Notes under the pieces: generated by a model
Database searches by the model: none
What the model was told of the DNA's origin: nothing
Seen by the model: the letters and a program-made list of their open reading frames with translations, nothing else
Part shown: piece by piece, positions 20,040-31,732 of the stretch
Numbering within the stretch: position 1 is the first letter of the stretch
Layout: each line of letters starts with the position of its first letter
Assembly: GCA_028583605.1 (NCBI GenBank)
Contig: CM053326.1
Span: 849,160-913,159 of the forward strand
DNA length: 64,000 nucleotides
Direction of reading: 5' to 3'
DNA from: Dastarcus helophoroides
Lineage: Eukaryota; Arthropoda; Insecta; Coleoptera; Bothrideridae
Program-made: the position numbers and the translations under genes

Positions 20040-21790
20040 GTAGGATTTTTGAGAAAAAAGTCGAAGTTTCGGGTTCAAAGTCGACATTTTACAAAAGCGT
20101 AGAAAGGACATCGATTAAAAGAGATGTTATTTTTAGAAATTTGGACTTTTTTCTCAAATTTCGATTTTCGGCTCGAAATTTCGACCTTTTTCTCGAACTT
20201 TTGACTTTTTTCTCAAATTTCGACCTTTTTCGCAAAATTTCGTTTTTTTTTTCCTCCAATTTATACTTTTTCTTCGAAATTTTGACCTTAATTACGATAT
20301 TTCGACATTTTTCTGGAAATTTCAACTTTAAAGTCAAAGTTTCGACTTTTTTTCGAAATATCGACTTTTTTCTCAAATTTCGACTTTTTTCTCGAAATAT
20401 TTCAAAATTTCGACCTTTTCTCGAAATTTCGACGTTTCTCTTAAATTTTGACTTTTTTCTCGAAATTTCGACCTTAATCTGAAAAGTTCGTCTTTTTTCT
20501 CTAAATTTCGTTTCTTTGTCGAAATCTCGACTTTTTTGTCAAATTTCGGCTTTTTTCTCGAAATATTTTAAAATTTTGACTTTTTCTCGAAATTTCGACG
20601 TTTCTCTCAAATTTTGACTTTTTTCTCGAAATTTCGACCTTAATCTGAAAAGTTCGTTTCTTTGTCGAAATTTCGACCTTAATCTGAAAAGTTCGTCTTT
20701 TTTCTCGAAATTTCGTTTTCTTTTTCTCAATTTTCGACCTTTTTCTCAAATACCGGTTTTTTTTTCTCGAAATTTCGACTTTAATCTTGAACTTTCGGAT
20801 TTAAATTCAAAATTTCGGCTTTAAGCTCGAAATTTCGTGTTTACACTAAAAATTTCGACCTTTTTCTAGAAAATTCGGCTTTTTTTCTTAAAATTTTTAC
20901 TTTTTCCTAAAATTTTTGAGATTAATGTCGAAATTTCGACTTTAATCTTGGATTTTCGACTTTCATTTCGAATTTTTTCTCGAAATTTCTCTATGGTTAA
21001 ATTAGGCAGATGACAGTTACGTCCTACCATTCCTCTTTCTCAACAATCTTGACAGTTGATAGTACGGTGCGTTCAATGATTGCTATTTTTAATCAGCAAA
21101 TGTTGGTCTTTTTTTTAGAAATTTCAATATTAAAATTGAAATTTCGAAGAAAAAAGTCGAAATTTCAAGCTGTAAATGGAAATTCCGTGATTAAGATCAA
21201 AATTTCGAGAAAAAAGTCGAAATTTGAGAAAAAAGTCGAAATTTCGAAAAAAAAGAGTCGAAATGTGAGACAAACGTAAGTCGCAATTCTAAGAAAAAAA
21301 AGTCGAAATTTGAGAAAACGGTCGAAATTTGTAAAAAAAAAAGTCGAAAATTTAAGTTTAGTTGAAATTTCGAGAAAAATGTCAAAATTTCGATATTAAG
21401 GTCAAAATTTCGAGAAAAAAAACCGGTATTTGAGAAAAAGGTCGAAAATTGAGAAAAAGAAAACGAGGTTTCGAGAAAAAAGACGAACTTTTCAGATTAA
21501 GGTCGAAATTTCGAGAAAAAACACGAAATTTTGAGAAAAAAGTCGAAATTTGAGAAAAAAGTCGAAATTTCGAGCCGAAAATCGAAATTTGAGAAAAAAA
21601 GTCGAAATTTCGAGAAAAAAGTCGAAATTTTAAGTTTAAAATCGAAATTTCCAGAAAAATTTCCAAATGTTAGGGTTAAAATTTCGAAAAAAAGTCGGTA
21701 CTTGAGAAAGATGTCGTAAATTGAGAGAAAAAAACCGACATTTCGAGAAAAAAGTCGAAAATGAGAATTAAAATATTTTTTTTTTAGCAA
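20040..21790. repeat. Giant diverged inverted repeat of TTTCGACTTTTTTCTCGAAA-type words
   Basis: 20140-20960 is quasi-periodic TTTCGAC/TTTTTTCTCGAAA. 21120-21780 is the reverse complement (GTCGAAATTTCGAGAAAAAA). The distinctive words CTTAATCTGAAAAGTTCGTC (20638, 20681) and GACGAACTTTTCAGATTAAG (21482), and CTCAAATACCGG (20734) and CCGGTATTTGAG (21423), fix the symmetry near 21090. Open frames on both strands are artefacts of the repeat. Confidence 0.75.
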
Positions 21791-22715
21791 AAGTGTTATT
21801 TATTTTTTTATGAATAATCAATAAAAACATTTTCATATCTGTCAGATTTTTTTTAACTTTTTTTGAGCGACTAAATAATTCCGTAATTTTTTCAAATTTG
21901 TAAATCAATATTCAATTATGTAAAAAATAACCAACATTCAAGGTCTATTCCATATCTTAAAATTTATTTTTTTAGCCGCCAAGTGTCATCTTTAACCTCC
22001 AGGTACATTTTTGAGTCATCAGGTATTACTTTTGAGTCACCGGTCAGTATTTTTGAGCTAGTAAGGCCCATTTTTAAACCTCCAAGTGCGTTTCGGAGCC
22101 ATTTTGAGCCCCCTAGTGTGATTCTTGAACCTTCAACTGTTACTAATCAAGTTTTAATCGTCCAAATTTCGTGTTAAAATGAAAATTCCTTTAAACCTGT
22201 AAATAACGTTCCAATTTAAAAAATTTGACCAGAAATACGATGCATCCCTAAAGAGTTCCAAAGGGCAGTTTTTGAAAAATCCCACTTTCATGGAATCAAA
22301 AATATTAAGCTACCAATCGCTTACAGAAGCTCCAAATCACAAACGAGGCTTATTCAAAAACCAGGAGACACTTCAAGGGGTTGACTTGAGCTAGAAGATG
22401 CTTTCAAATCTTCCAGTCGCTATCACTCGCCTATTGAAGCTCCAAATCGCAAACAAGATTTGTTGGAATACGTCCAAATTTCGTCCGGAATTCAAAATTT
22501 ACTTAAACTTGAAAATTACGTACTAATTATAAAATTTTGACCAGAATATTAAGCTACCATTCGCTTACTGAAGCTCAAAATAGCAAACGAAACTTTGTAA
22601 AAGAACTAGAGAACACTTCAAGAAGTTGGTTTGAGCTAAAAAAATATCTTTAAATCTTCAGGAAAACCAGAAACCGTTTTTTTTTTCAAAGTGCTACCAA
22701 ACTTAGTTTTGAGCC
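21791..22715. other. Intronic, degenerate relatives of the 20-bp satellite
   Basis: 21970-22140 contains irregular CATTTTTGAGYC..CCAAG words that resemble diverged monomers of the next array. 22260-22680 has two related blocks (AAGCTACCAATCGCTTACAGA and AAGCTACCATTCGCTTACTGA), an old duplication of about 250 bp. No gene seen. Confidence 0.45.
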
Positions 22716-23992
22716 AGCAAATACCGTTTTTGTACTTCCAATACATTTTGAACTTCCAAGCACATTTTTGAACTTCCAAGCACATTCTTAAACCTTCAAG
22801 CACATTTTTTAATTTCCAAGCACATTCTTAAACTTCCAAGCACATTTTTCAACTTCCAAGCACATTCTTAAACTTCCAAGCACATTTTTTAATTTTCAAG
22901 CACATTCTTAAACTTGCAAGCACATTCTTAAAGCTTCAAGCACATTTTTTTAATTTCCAAGCACATTCTTATACTTCCAAGCACATTCTTAAACCTTCAA
23001 GCACATTTTTTAATTTCCAAGCACATTTTTAAACTTCCAAGCACATTTTTGAACTTCCAAGCACATTCTTAAACCTTCAAGCACATTTTTCAACTTCCAA
23101 GCACATTCTTAAACTTCCAAGCACATTTTTCAACTTCCGAGCACATTCTTCAACCTTCAAGCACATTTTTTTAATTTTCAAGCACATTCTTAAACTTCCA
23201 AGCACATTTTTGAACTTCCAAGCATATTCTTAAACCTTCAAGTACATTTTTTAATTTCCAAGCACATTCTTAAACTTCCAAGCACATTTTTGAACTTCCA
23301 AGCACATTCTTAAACCTTCAAGCACATTTTTTAATTTCCAAGCACATTCTTAAACTTCCAAGCACATTTTTTAATTTTCAAGCACATTCTTAAACTTCCA
23401 AGCACATTCTTAAAGCTTCAAGCACATTTTTTAATTTCCAAGCACATTCTTAAACTTCCAAGCACATTTTTCAACTTCCAAGCACATTCTTCAACCTTCA
23501 AGCACATTTTTTAATTTTCAAGCACATTCTTAAACTTCCAAGCACATTCTTAAACCTTCAAGCACATTTTTTAATTTTCAAGCACATTCTTAAACTTCCA
23601 AGCACATTTTTGAACTTCCAAGCATATTCTTAAACCTTCAAGTACATTTTTTAATTTCCAAGCACATTCTTAAACTTCCAAGCACATTTTTGAACTTCCA
23701 AGCACATTCTTAAACCTTCAAGCACATTTTTTAATTTCCAAGCACATTCTTAAACTTCCAAGCACATTTTTTAATTTTCAAGCACATTCTTAAACTTCCA
23801 AGCACATTCTTAAAGCTTCAAGCACATTTTTTAATTTCCAAGCACATTCTTAAACTTCCAAGCACATTTTTGAACTTCCAAGCACATTCTTAAACCTTCA
23901 AGCACATTTTTTAATTTCCAAGCACATCCTTAAACTTCCAAGCACATTTTTTAATTTCCAAGCACATCTTTGAACTTTCAAGTATATTTTTG
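22716..23992. repeat. 20-bp satellite with 400-bp higher-order repeat
   Basis: The monomers are variants of CACATTCTTAAACTTCCAAG (20 bp). A run of 14 monomers at 23181-23460 is repeated without change at 23581-23860, so the higher-order period is 400 bp (20 monomers). It lies in the last intron of the claudin-like gene. There are no unique spacers and no coding frame. Confidence 0.9.
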
Positions 23993-24654
23993 AGTCACCG
24001 GGCATCATTTTTGTGCCTTTAAGATCAATGTTTAAATTTCAAATGCATTTTTGAACGTACAAACAATATTTTGAGCCCCAAAACGCCTTTCTTGAATTTT
24101 TAAGCATTACTAATCAAATTTTAGGAATTTAGATTTCGAGTCGAGGTCGAAATTTTATGAAATAATTAAAATTGCAACAAAGTAAGAATTTTATGAAGAA
24201 AGTTAAAAATTGTAATAAATGAAAATTTTGGGGAATAACCTCCTGAATTACGTCGCTTAGAAAAAAAAATATTTTTGAAAAATTAAAAATAGTACAAAAT
24301 TTTATTTTATTTCAGAATTGCGGTTAAGCACGGGGCTTTTAATGTCGAATAGTCGATTTCTTTTTACCTCTAGCTTACTCCAAACAACAGGAAAGAAAAA
24401 TCGGCATTACCTGAGGTTTTGCAAGGTGTACGCATTTTTCAGAACAATTTGACTGGGCTATAAAAGGTACTCCAGAATAAATGCACAAATCCTATACCTA
24501 ACCTCAACTAGAGTCTCCAATGGACTTTTAATCATGCCAACAATAATTCTTCAAGAAAGACACCGTAAATTATTGATGAAACGTCTATTCATGTTGAAAA
24601 CTTCTTATGTGTTTCAATTTATTATTTTTAACTACTTCTTCCTCCTTTATTGTT
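23993..24654. other. Intronic, no gene seen
   Basis: Diverged satellite monomers to about 24120, then AT-rich sequence without exon signals I can support. Confidence 0.4.
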
Positions 24655-24862
24655 CCATTTCCTTGTTAAGCATTGATGGCGAGCTCAAATGAGAGTAAAA
24701 CATCGATCTACAACATTTTTTTTATATTTTCATAATTTATTTTTAAAAAATTGTTCATTTCTTATTTTTTCCTGTATGTCATTTTTTTCCTATTCTATGT
24801 AAAATAAACTATTTCTTGTCAGCTGTCATGAGCTGACGTTTTTAAAAATATTTCCAAACTGG
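24655..24862. repeat. Dispersed AT-rich repeat C, copy 3
   Basis: Carries GCGAGCTCAAATGAGAGTAAAACATCGAT, GTAAAATAAACT, TTGTCAGCTGTCATGAGCTGACG and AATATTTCCAAACTGGCTC, which match 1-187 and 948-1190 without an LTR in between. Confidence 0.5.
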
Positions 24863-25027
24863 CTCGCAGATATGTTAAATAAAATTAACAAACAAAATAC
24901 CAACAAATAATTGTAAACACTAACTGCAGCTTTAGGTATCAAATGAATAATAAATAAATTGCAAAATATAAATCTTTTCTATTCGTTAAACCTTCATACT
25001 AAAAGAGTATTTTCAAATATGCCTTAC

Positions 25028-25181
25028 CATTAGTCTTTCTTTCTCTAAATCCAGGATTCCCATACGTTGTGGCTTCTCCGGGATCTGATACTTTCGTAGG
25101 GTCGCCGCCCACCCTTCTTGCAAAGATCATATCGTATATTGACATTACGAACAGAGCTGCATTTAATATTATAAGCAGAAT
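25028..25181 (-). CDS. Claudin-like tetraspan, TM4 exon
   Basis: The acceptor TTGTTGCAG precedes 25181 and the donor AATG|GTAAGG follows 25028, in - strand order. Starting in phase 0, it encodes ILLIILNAALFVMSIYDMIF, a clear fourth membrane segment that begins in the preceding exon with FYIQ. A cytoplasmic ARRVGGDPTKVSDPGEATT..NPGFRERKTN stretch follows. It leaves one G that completes a Gly codon with the terminal exon. Confidence 0.9.
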
Positions 25182-25730
25182 CTGCAACAATATTGATATT
25201 TTAGCTCACTTGAGCGAACGTATTATCGGTTTGGACATTTGACTTCCGAATGTTTGACAAAGCGTGGTTGCAGAACTAAATTGAATTTATACGTATGAAA
25301 TTAAAGCTTCCTAAACTGCATATCTGGAATTAATAGATTGATTTTTTAAATGGATTCGTATTAAAAATATATGAAAAATGCAAAGCTGTTGAAACTGAAT
25401 ATTCCAATCTGTCATCAAGAATCCAGTCAGGAATGATATCTCATAAGTATTAAGCAGACTTAGTTATCTGATCAAGACAAATGATATTGTCTCTTCATCG
25501 AAATACGCCACAGGCCAGTAGTGCTTCGTTGTGTCACTCGTGCCGTTTGTGCCCTTTGTTTGAATAACGAGGGCTTATTTCAACTGTAAATTCGCCCATC
25601 TAAGTAAAAAAGAGATAAAATATTGTAAGAGATATTTTTTCCTATTGTAATGCCAGACTTATCCGCCTTAATGCAATTCTTATCTCGTAAAAATATATGA
25701 GAAAGAAATTCTTTTAAAAGAGATACTGAC

Positions 25731-25831
25731 CTGAATATAAAACGCTGGTCCTCGTGTTATTTGAAAGCCGTTGTGGGCTCTATCGTCCGTTTGAAGGGCA
25801 AAGAGTCCTGCTGCAGCTATCGCCAGCAGTG
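25731..25831 (-). CDS. Claudin-like tetraspan, TM3/ECL2 exon
   Basis: The acceptor ATTTCCAG precedes 25831 and the donor ATTCAG|GTCAGT follows 25731. It begins with CA, which with the A left by exon 28799-28963 makes a Thr codon, and ends in phase 0. It encodes LLAIAAAGLFALQ (the end of TM3) and the short second extracellular loop TDDRAHNGFQITRGPA, then FYIQ opening TM4. The small second loop is usual for this superfamily. Confidence 0.9.
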
Positions 25832-25984
25832 CTGGAAATACATTTGTATTAATAAAAGTGTAAGTGAGTTTGCAAGAAGTGGGAGATGCGGCTTTAAATA
25901 CTTGTTTGCCGCTAAAGTAAAATTTATTGATTATCGATTTGTTGTAATAGGCGACATACGTTCGAATTTGTTACGAAGATACAG

Positions 25985-26135
25985 TATTTAATAAAACGGA
26001 CTGACTTACAACACGCAGCCTAAACTGATGATTCTAAAAACACGAAATTTTTCACACGAGTTCCTTATGTATCACAGGTAAGCACTAGGGGAGAATTTTT
26101 GAAAATTCATCCCTCAAGGGTGTTAAATACGGGAT
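25985..26135 (-). repeat. Dispersed repeat D, copy 2
   Basis: Reverse orientation: TTAATAAAACGGACTGACTTA, CACGCAGCCTAAACT, AACACGAAATTTTTCACACG, GGTAAGCACTAGGGGAGAATT. These landmarks occur in the same order, inverted, in the copies at 28.5 and 33.7 kb. Confidence 0.65.
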
Positions 26136-26179
26136 TAAAATTTGATTGGAAGATTGTAATTTTTTAGAAATATGAATAT

Positions 26180-26533
26180 TGTAACGCAATGTAAATCGTT
26201 AGAATAGAATTGTATAATTTAGTAAATAAAAAAAAGTTTCTAGAAGGATCTGATAAGGGGAAAGCGGCCGCGATAACCAAACAAATGGCAGATAAGCGTT
26301 TCAGAAATTTCTGGAACGATAAGCCTTATCGGCCGAAAAGTTCTAGAAGCCGGGGGCCAAAACTATAAAAGGCGGTCAGCTTTCCCTCGAGTCAGAATCA
26401 GTGTAATTAGTGAGTTAGTAGAAGTCAATAATAAGTGAGTTAATTGTCAATTGTGGCGATCCAAGTTGAGTTCAGTAATAAAGTGGGTATAATCCATCAC
26501 GTGTAATCAATTCGAACCGATAAGCCCGTAACC
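26180..26533 (+). mobile_element. Solo LTR, family L, copy 4
   Basis: A 354-bp element starting TGTAACGCA and ending CCCGTAACC, flanked by ATAT at 26176-26179 and 26534-26537. It contains TGATAAGGGG, GCGGCCGCGATAA, CAGATAAGCG, GAAATTTCTGGAA (26304-26316), CGATAAGCCTTATCGG, TTCTAGAAG, TATAAAA (26364-26370), CAGTGTAATTAG and AATAAAGTGG. This is the clearest full copy. It lies in the B-C intron of the claudin-like gene, opposite in direction. Confidence 0.85.
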
Positions 26534-26537
26534 ATAT

Positions 26538-27624
26538 TGATGCTTAGGTTTCAATTTATAAATAAACGTCAATTGTATCAGCATTGTTGGCTTTTCATCC
26601 TCTTAGGGGGTAAAATCTACTTATAAAGTAGAGAAAGGTTGGGTGAACTGGCCATTATACTGCTGTTATCCCCTTAATAATAATAACATATTCGGTAATT
26701 TCCTAATTTTCATCGTCGGTGTTTCTTATGATCGTTATAATACATATTCCAGAGGATTAGCTTAGTGATATAGCATACAACAGCAAGAGTATCCGACAAT
26801 GAGATGGGTTGACATTTAGTTATTTATTCAGCCCATGAAGTGATCAATTACAAGCTAAGCATACAATCACGTTCTAACTAATATAACATCTTGCTCATCG
26901 GATCGATGCCACATTTTCCCATTAGTGTCTTTTCGACATAAATTGAAATGTTTGCAACTATGTCTACAGCGCATCATTAAGATGGTTCAAACTAGAAATT
27001 TCATTCTATTTACGCAACTGATTAAATAATATCAGTCTGCAAATAGAGATTTTTACTTAGCGGTAGCCAAATGCAATCAACTAATTCAAGTATAACCTTG
27101 GTTTACCAATAGAATCGATACCAACGTGTAGATGTAAATATCATACGTACATTCCTATCTACCTTTATATTCTTTAGTCTTATTGATTGCGAGCAACGTG
27201 ATTTGCTCACCACATGTACCGTTACAGAGGAAATGCTATTGAACCGAACGAGAAAGAGGAATCGATTACTATTACATTTACTTATTATTATGTGAGTGAA
27301 ACCCATAGGAAATTTAATAAGCTCTATTTATTATCGAATTCGATGCCGCCAATTTAAGTGAAATTGGATGTAAGGAGTCATTTGGAAATATGACGTCCGT
27401 GTGGGTAGATTTTCAGTAAATTGATCACATCAAATGTTTGTGTGGAATTTTAAATATTTGTTGTTGTATTTATTAGGAGCAAAGAAAATGTTACCCCTTT
27501 GTATGTTTATTTTTAGGTTGTTTAAATATTGCGTTGGATTTATGGCAAAATTTAAACAGAGTATCATTTTTATTTAAAAGTGTAATATGGTTCAAAGTGC
27601 TAACGGCCTTGCTCAATACAATAT
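26538..27624. other. Intronic, no gene seen
   Basis: Apparently single-copy AT-rich DNA. The open frames here are short and lack homologous features. Confidence 0.4.
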
Positions 27625-27929
27625 TGTTGCGTGTTATCAATTCGATAATTAAAACTTGGTAAAGTGTAAACACTTTATTTCAAACTTATTTCAGAACACT
27701 ACAATCATGATTCACTTAACTATCAGACTATCTAACCATCTAACTATTTGACTAAGTGACTAACTGACGAAAGGACGACGGCGTATTTATACCTTTTCTG
27801 TTTTCTAGAACGGATCTCCGTACAGATAAGATTACTGCTTGCGGAAACGTCTGGAGTGCTTATCTGCTGTATGATTCATTCCCGTGGCCGCTTCCATTAT
27901 CAAATGTTTCCAGAGAGTTTTTTGTTACA
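27625..27929 (-). mobile_element. Solo LTR, family L, copy 5 (diverged subfamily)
   Basis: A 305-bp element with TGTTGCG..GTTACA ends and ATAT at 27621-27624 and 27930-27933. It keeps the general order: ACTTTATT, the GACTAACTGAC region, TATTTATACC, TTCTAGAACGG, CAGATAAGA, GGAAACGTCTGGAG, GCTTATCTGC and the CCGTGGCCGC block. The HSE-like block is degraded. Confidence 0.65.
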
Positions 27930-28534
27930 ATATATTTCAAAAGTCTTCTTTCTAAGCAACATTCACATCAATAAAACCTGTGTTCGGCATTGTATTTTGA
28001 AATTTAATGAACGTATCTTTAAGGCAAGGTCACTTATTTTGTGGTATAAATATTGTGAAATCTCTCTTAAGCGGACACCTTCCGGAGTGGCAAAATATGT
28101 CCGCTTAACGAATATGTCCGTTTATGAGAAAGTGTGTTAAAATTTTGTTTGTTTACGGATTATTTCCGCTTCTTTAAAATCATCCGAAATGTTTGTGGTT
28201 GGCAAGCATAGTTGCATAATCAATAGGAACACAATACCCCTATTTCTATATTACTGGATTTAGGTTGTGGACTTATCCTTCAGTTAGTGTTTAGGATTTT
28301 ATTAGATAGATGCAATTCGTATAAATAACCTATATTTGACGCCAAAGCCAGGAAGTCAAATTGATAACATTTAATCCATAATGCATATTCCTTTATCATA
28401 TACATGCGTGGTATTTAACTGGTTAAATATATTTCCTACTTCAGTAAAGATAATAAGGTATGTACCGGCAACTATTGTTGTATGCATGGGTAACTATTAA
28501 TACAATCTTGTATACTATTAATTCCATAAAAATC

Positions 28535-28705
28535 ACCCAACTGTTGATGTCCATTCTTACCATCTTAGAGGCTTAATTTTGTAAAATCATCCCTTAGTGC
28601 TCACCTACGTATTACGGGGAACACCTTTGTGAAATTTCATGCTTCTAAATCTACCCGCTTAGACTTTGCGTTGTCTGTCAGTCAGTACTAGAGATTTATT
28701 AAATA
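28535..28705 (+). repeat. Dispersed repeat D, copy 3
   Basis: Contains CCATCTTAGAGGCTTAATTT, AGTGCTCACCTACGTATTAC, GTGAAATTTCATGCTTCTA, GCTTAGACTTTGCGTTGTCTGTCAGTCAGT and GATTTATTAAAT (landmarks listed separately). It is the best match to the inverted copy at 58415-58600. Confidence 0.75.
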
Positions 28706-28798
28706 TATTTGTTAATTTTCATTATATTTATTGTTAATAGCATTTTTAAATTATTGAACAATTTCAAGAAATAAGTGTAAAAAATACCAAATACTTAC

Positions 28799-28963
28799 TG
28801 GTCAAAAGTCCTATTGCTATTTTACTGATAAGTACAGTCATATATTTCATAACTACTTTTTCCCTCGAACTCAACATGGCCAACTGTAGGATACTGAGAA
28901 TACAAAATACGCCTAGAAATGATACTCCAATCGATGCCACCAATCCTGCCACCCAAACAGCAA
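28799..28963 (-). CDS. Claudin-like tetraspan, TM2/TM3 exon
   Basis: The acceptor TTTTTTTTCAG precedes 28963 and the donor ACCA|GTAAGT follows 28799. It begins with TT, which with the A left by the ECL1 exon makes Ile, and ends with a single A. The 54 full codons give AVWVAGLVASIGVSFLGVFC and ILSILQLA (TM2), a short loop SSREKVVMKYM, and TVLISKIAIGLL (start of TM3). The hydrophobic pattern and loop lengths fit claudin-like topology. Confidence 0.9.
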
Positions 28964-29159
28964 CTGAAAAAAAAATAATAATAATAATACATAAATATAT
29001 AAATAAAACAGCAATAACTAAAAATCGGATGTTATTAACAATTGCAATTTTAAAGATTTTTGCCATTTTTAGTGTTATTGCAATGTTTATGGAATTTTAG
29101 ACAAAAATGCAGTTATTTGTCAATTTTTTTAAATTCTCTTCATTATCATTGTTAACGAT

Positions 29160-29510
29160 TCCTTGGGGACCTTTATACAAGTCTATCCACAGAAGTGTTT
29201 GCAAATTAGAGAACACTTCAGCACCGATCAGCTAGCTGCAACTTCAAGATCTGCTGCAGCTTTTTTTAGAGATGCCTGAAATCAACTTGGCTAATGAGCG
29301 GAGCAGAGGAACGGAACCTCGCTCCCGGTCGGCATCGGCGGTTATCAAGGGGGCCCCACCCGACCGTCATCCAGCAATCGCGGGACACCCTTAGTGAGCA
29401 GCCAGGTTGAGATGCCTACAAAATCTACCGGCGAAACAGCACCGGGTGAATCTAACGAGCCACCCCAAATCCCCAGAATCCGGAAAAGAATTTCCGAGAA
29501 TCAAAAAGGA

Positions 29511-29512
<2 letters not shown>
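29160..29512 (+). pseudogene. 5' part of a retroelement ORF1 remnant
   Basis: This segment is notably GC-rich. One frame from 29394 reads SSQVEMPTKSTGETAPGE then EPPQIPRIRKRIS before running into the GA tract. It is probably the leader and ORF1 start of the element whose DUF4780-like part lies at 30190-30700. The link is inferred from composition and order only. Confidence 0.4.
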
Positions 29513-29548
<36 letters not shown>

Positions 29549-29568
29549 AGCGAGAGAGAGACAGAGCG

Positions 29569-29611
<43 letters not shown>

Positions 29612-29975
29612 AGAGAGAAGAGAGAAAGAGAGAGAAAGAGAGAGAGAAGAGAGAAGAGAGAAGAGAGAAGAGAGAAGAGAGAAGAGAGAGAAGAGAGAAG
29701 AGAGAAGAGAGAAGAGAGAAGAGAGAAGAGAGAAGAGAGAAGAAAGAAGAAAGAAGAAAGAAGAGAGAAGAGAGAAGAGAGAAGAGAGAAGAGAGAAGAA
29801 AGAAGAGAGAAAAGAGAAGAAACGAGATACGAGAGACGAGAGACGAGTGACGAAAGACGAGTGACGAGAGACGAGAGGAGAGAGAGAGAGAGAGAAAGAG
29901 GGAAAGAGAAAGAGAAATAAAGAAAGAAAGAAAGAAAGAAAGAGAGGGAGAGAGAGAGAGAGAGAGAAAAAGAGG
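29513..29975. repeat. (GA)n and AGAGAAG-type purine microsatellite
   Basis: Pure AG runs at 29517-29610 and 29880-29900, an AGAGAAG heptamer region at 29645-29815 and an ACGAGAG region at 29822-29875. All the long frames over it (RERERE, SLSLSL) are artefacts. Confidence 0.9.
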
Positions 29976-30860
29976 CAGGCAGCAAAAATTATTGCAACCT
30001 GAAGTGCCTCTGCCGAACAAAACAAACTCGGCCCTTCAGGACGTGAGGACGTGTCAGCGAGCATGCGCCTCAGGGTGCTGATCGTCGACTGACCTCAAGG
30101 TCCGGTATAAAGAGAGCTCGATCGAAATCGTTTTCTGGCCCCTCTCCTACGAATGTTCCCAAGAAGAAATCGGGTAGGAAGAGACCGGTCGCAAACTATT
30201 CTATAACTACATACAGCGAAATGGTGACCAACCACCTAAAGGTGGCCATTATCGATAAAATAGATTGGAACTCTAGTTCACTTGGCCGGCTTACAGCCCG
30301 CCAAGCTAAACCGGTAAAGAAACGGTTGGCCTAGCTCCTGGACATTAACTTGTCCCGGCACCAGGCGAACCCCCCAACGTTCCAAAACTGCATCAAATAC
30401 TTAAATTTTTCTGTGTCAACGAACACTCCCTGATCTCGCTATGAACTACAGTTAGGGGGCTCCCCCCCCCCCGGGAGGGTACAAATCTAGACATTCTTCC
30501 AGTGGACCAGCTGCCGAAGTTGATGAAAGCCACCTTGTAGGTTCCTGAATCAACCGGGGATCCGCAGATAATCCTAAGCTGGCTGACGGCTCAAAATCGC
30601 TGGGCCAAGGTACACGACTGGGTTGTTTTCCACAGCGCTAGCATGAGAAACCTAAGGGTACCATCCTTGTTTTTGAAGTTGGGGAAAGCAGCCGGAAAAC
30701 TTTAGAAGAACGCCAGGGGAGGGTAAGTCCCCTCTTCTCTTCCCTTAGGATAAAACTTGATAACTCATCCTGATCATTGAGTCGGGGGGTGAGGGCTTCA
30801 TCCTCTATGGGGGTAGAGGAGCTGTCTCCCAAGGACGGAAGTAACACAACCCGCAGCTCC
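29976..30860 (+). pseudogene. Decayed retroelement ORF1 with DUF4780-like domain
   Basis: In shifting frames the segment gives YSEMVTNHLKVAIIDKIDW, RLTARQAKPVKKRLA, NPPTFQNCIKYLNFSVS, then VDQLPKLMKATL, DPQIILSWLTAQNRWAKVHDW and VVFHSASMRN. The order (LT.EQ.., PP.F..C....G.L, ..LP......VP, ...L..QN..L....W.V) is that of the DUF4780 domain found in ORF1 of many insect non-LTR elements. Stops and frameshifts are frequent. It ends directly at the TTCTC array. Confidence 0.5.
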
Positions 30861-30866
30861 AGGCCT

Positions 30867-31732
30867 CTTCTCTTCTCTTCTCTTCTCTTCTCTTCTCTTC
30901 TCTTCTCTGCTCTTCTCTTCTCTTCTCTTCTCTTCTCTTCTCTTCTCTTCTCTTCTCTTCTCTTCTCTTCTCTTCGTTCTCTTCTCTTCTCTTCTCTTCT
31001 CTTCTCTTCTCTTCTCTTCTCTTCTCTTCTCTTCTCTTCTCTTCTCTTCTCTTCTCTTCTCTTCTCTTCTCTTCTCTTCTCTTCTCTTCTCTTCTCTTCT
31101 CTTCTCTTCTCTTCTCTTCTCTTCTCTTCTCTTCTCTTCTCTTCTCTTCTCTTCTCTTCTCATCTCATCTCTTCTCTTCTCTTCTCTTCTCTTCTCTTCT
31201 CATCTCATCTCTTCTCATCTCTTCTCCTCTCTTCTCATCTCTTCTCATCTCTTCTCATCTCATCTCTTCTCATCTCTTCTCATCTCTTCTCATCTCTTCT
31301 CATCTCTTCTCATCTCTTCTCATCTCTTCTCATCTCTTCTCATCTCTTCTCATCTCTTCTCATCTCTTCTCATCTCTTCTCATCTCTTCTCCTCTCTTCT
31401 CATCTCTTCTCATCTCTTCTCATCTCATCTCTTCTCATCTCTTCTAATCTCTTCTAATCTCTTCTCATCTCTTCCCATCTCTTCTCTTCTCGTCTCTTCT
31501 CTTCTCTCCTTTTTTCTTTTCTCCTCTTCTCTTCTTTTGTCTTCCTTTCTCTTCTCGTCTCTTCTCTTCTCTTCTCTTCTCTTCTCTTCTCTTCTTTCTC
31601 TTCTCTTCTCTTCTCTTCTCTTCTCATCTCTTCTCATCTCTTCTCTTCTCTTCTCTTCTCTTTTCTTCTCTTCTCTTCTCTTCTCTTCTCTTCTCTTCTC
31701 TTCTCTTCTCTTCTCTTCTCTTCTCTTCTCTC
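30867..31732. repeat. Pentanucleotide array (TTCTC)n with CATCTCTTCT 10-mer sub-array
   Basis: A continuous homopyrimidine TTCTC array to about 31160, then a variant region where every second unit is CATCT (31160-31460), then TTCTC again with slips. It is the same pentamer as at 38298, 47562 and, as GAGAA, 52337. Not coding. Confidence 0.95.

Noticed and set aside
22716..23992. CRISPR-like array
   Set aside because: The 20-bp units are contiguous variants with no unique spacers, in a eukaryotic intron.
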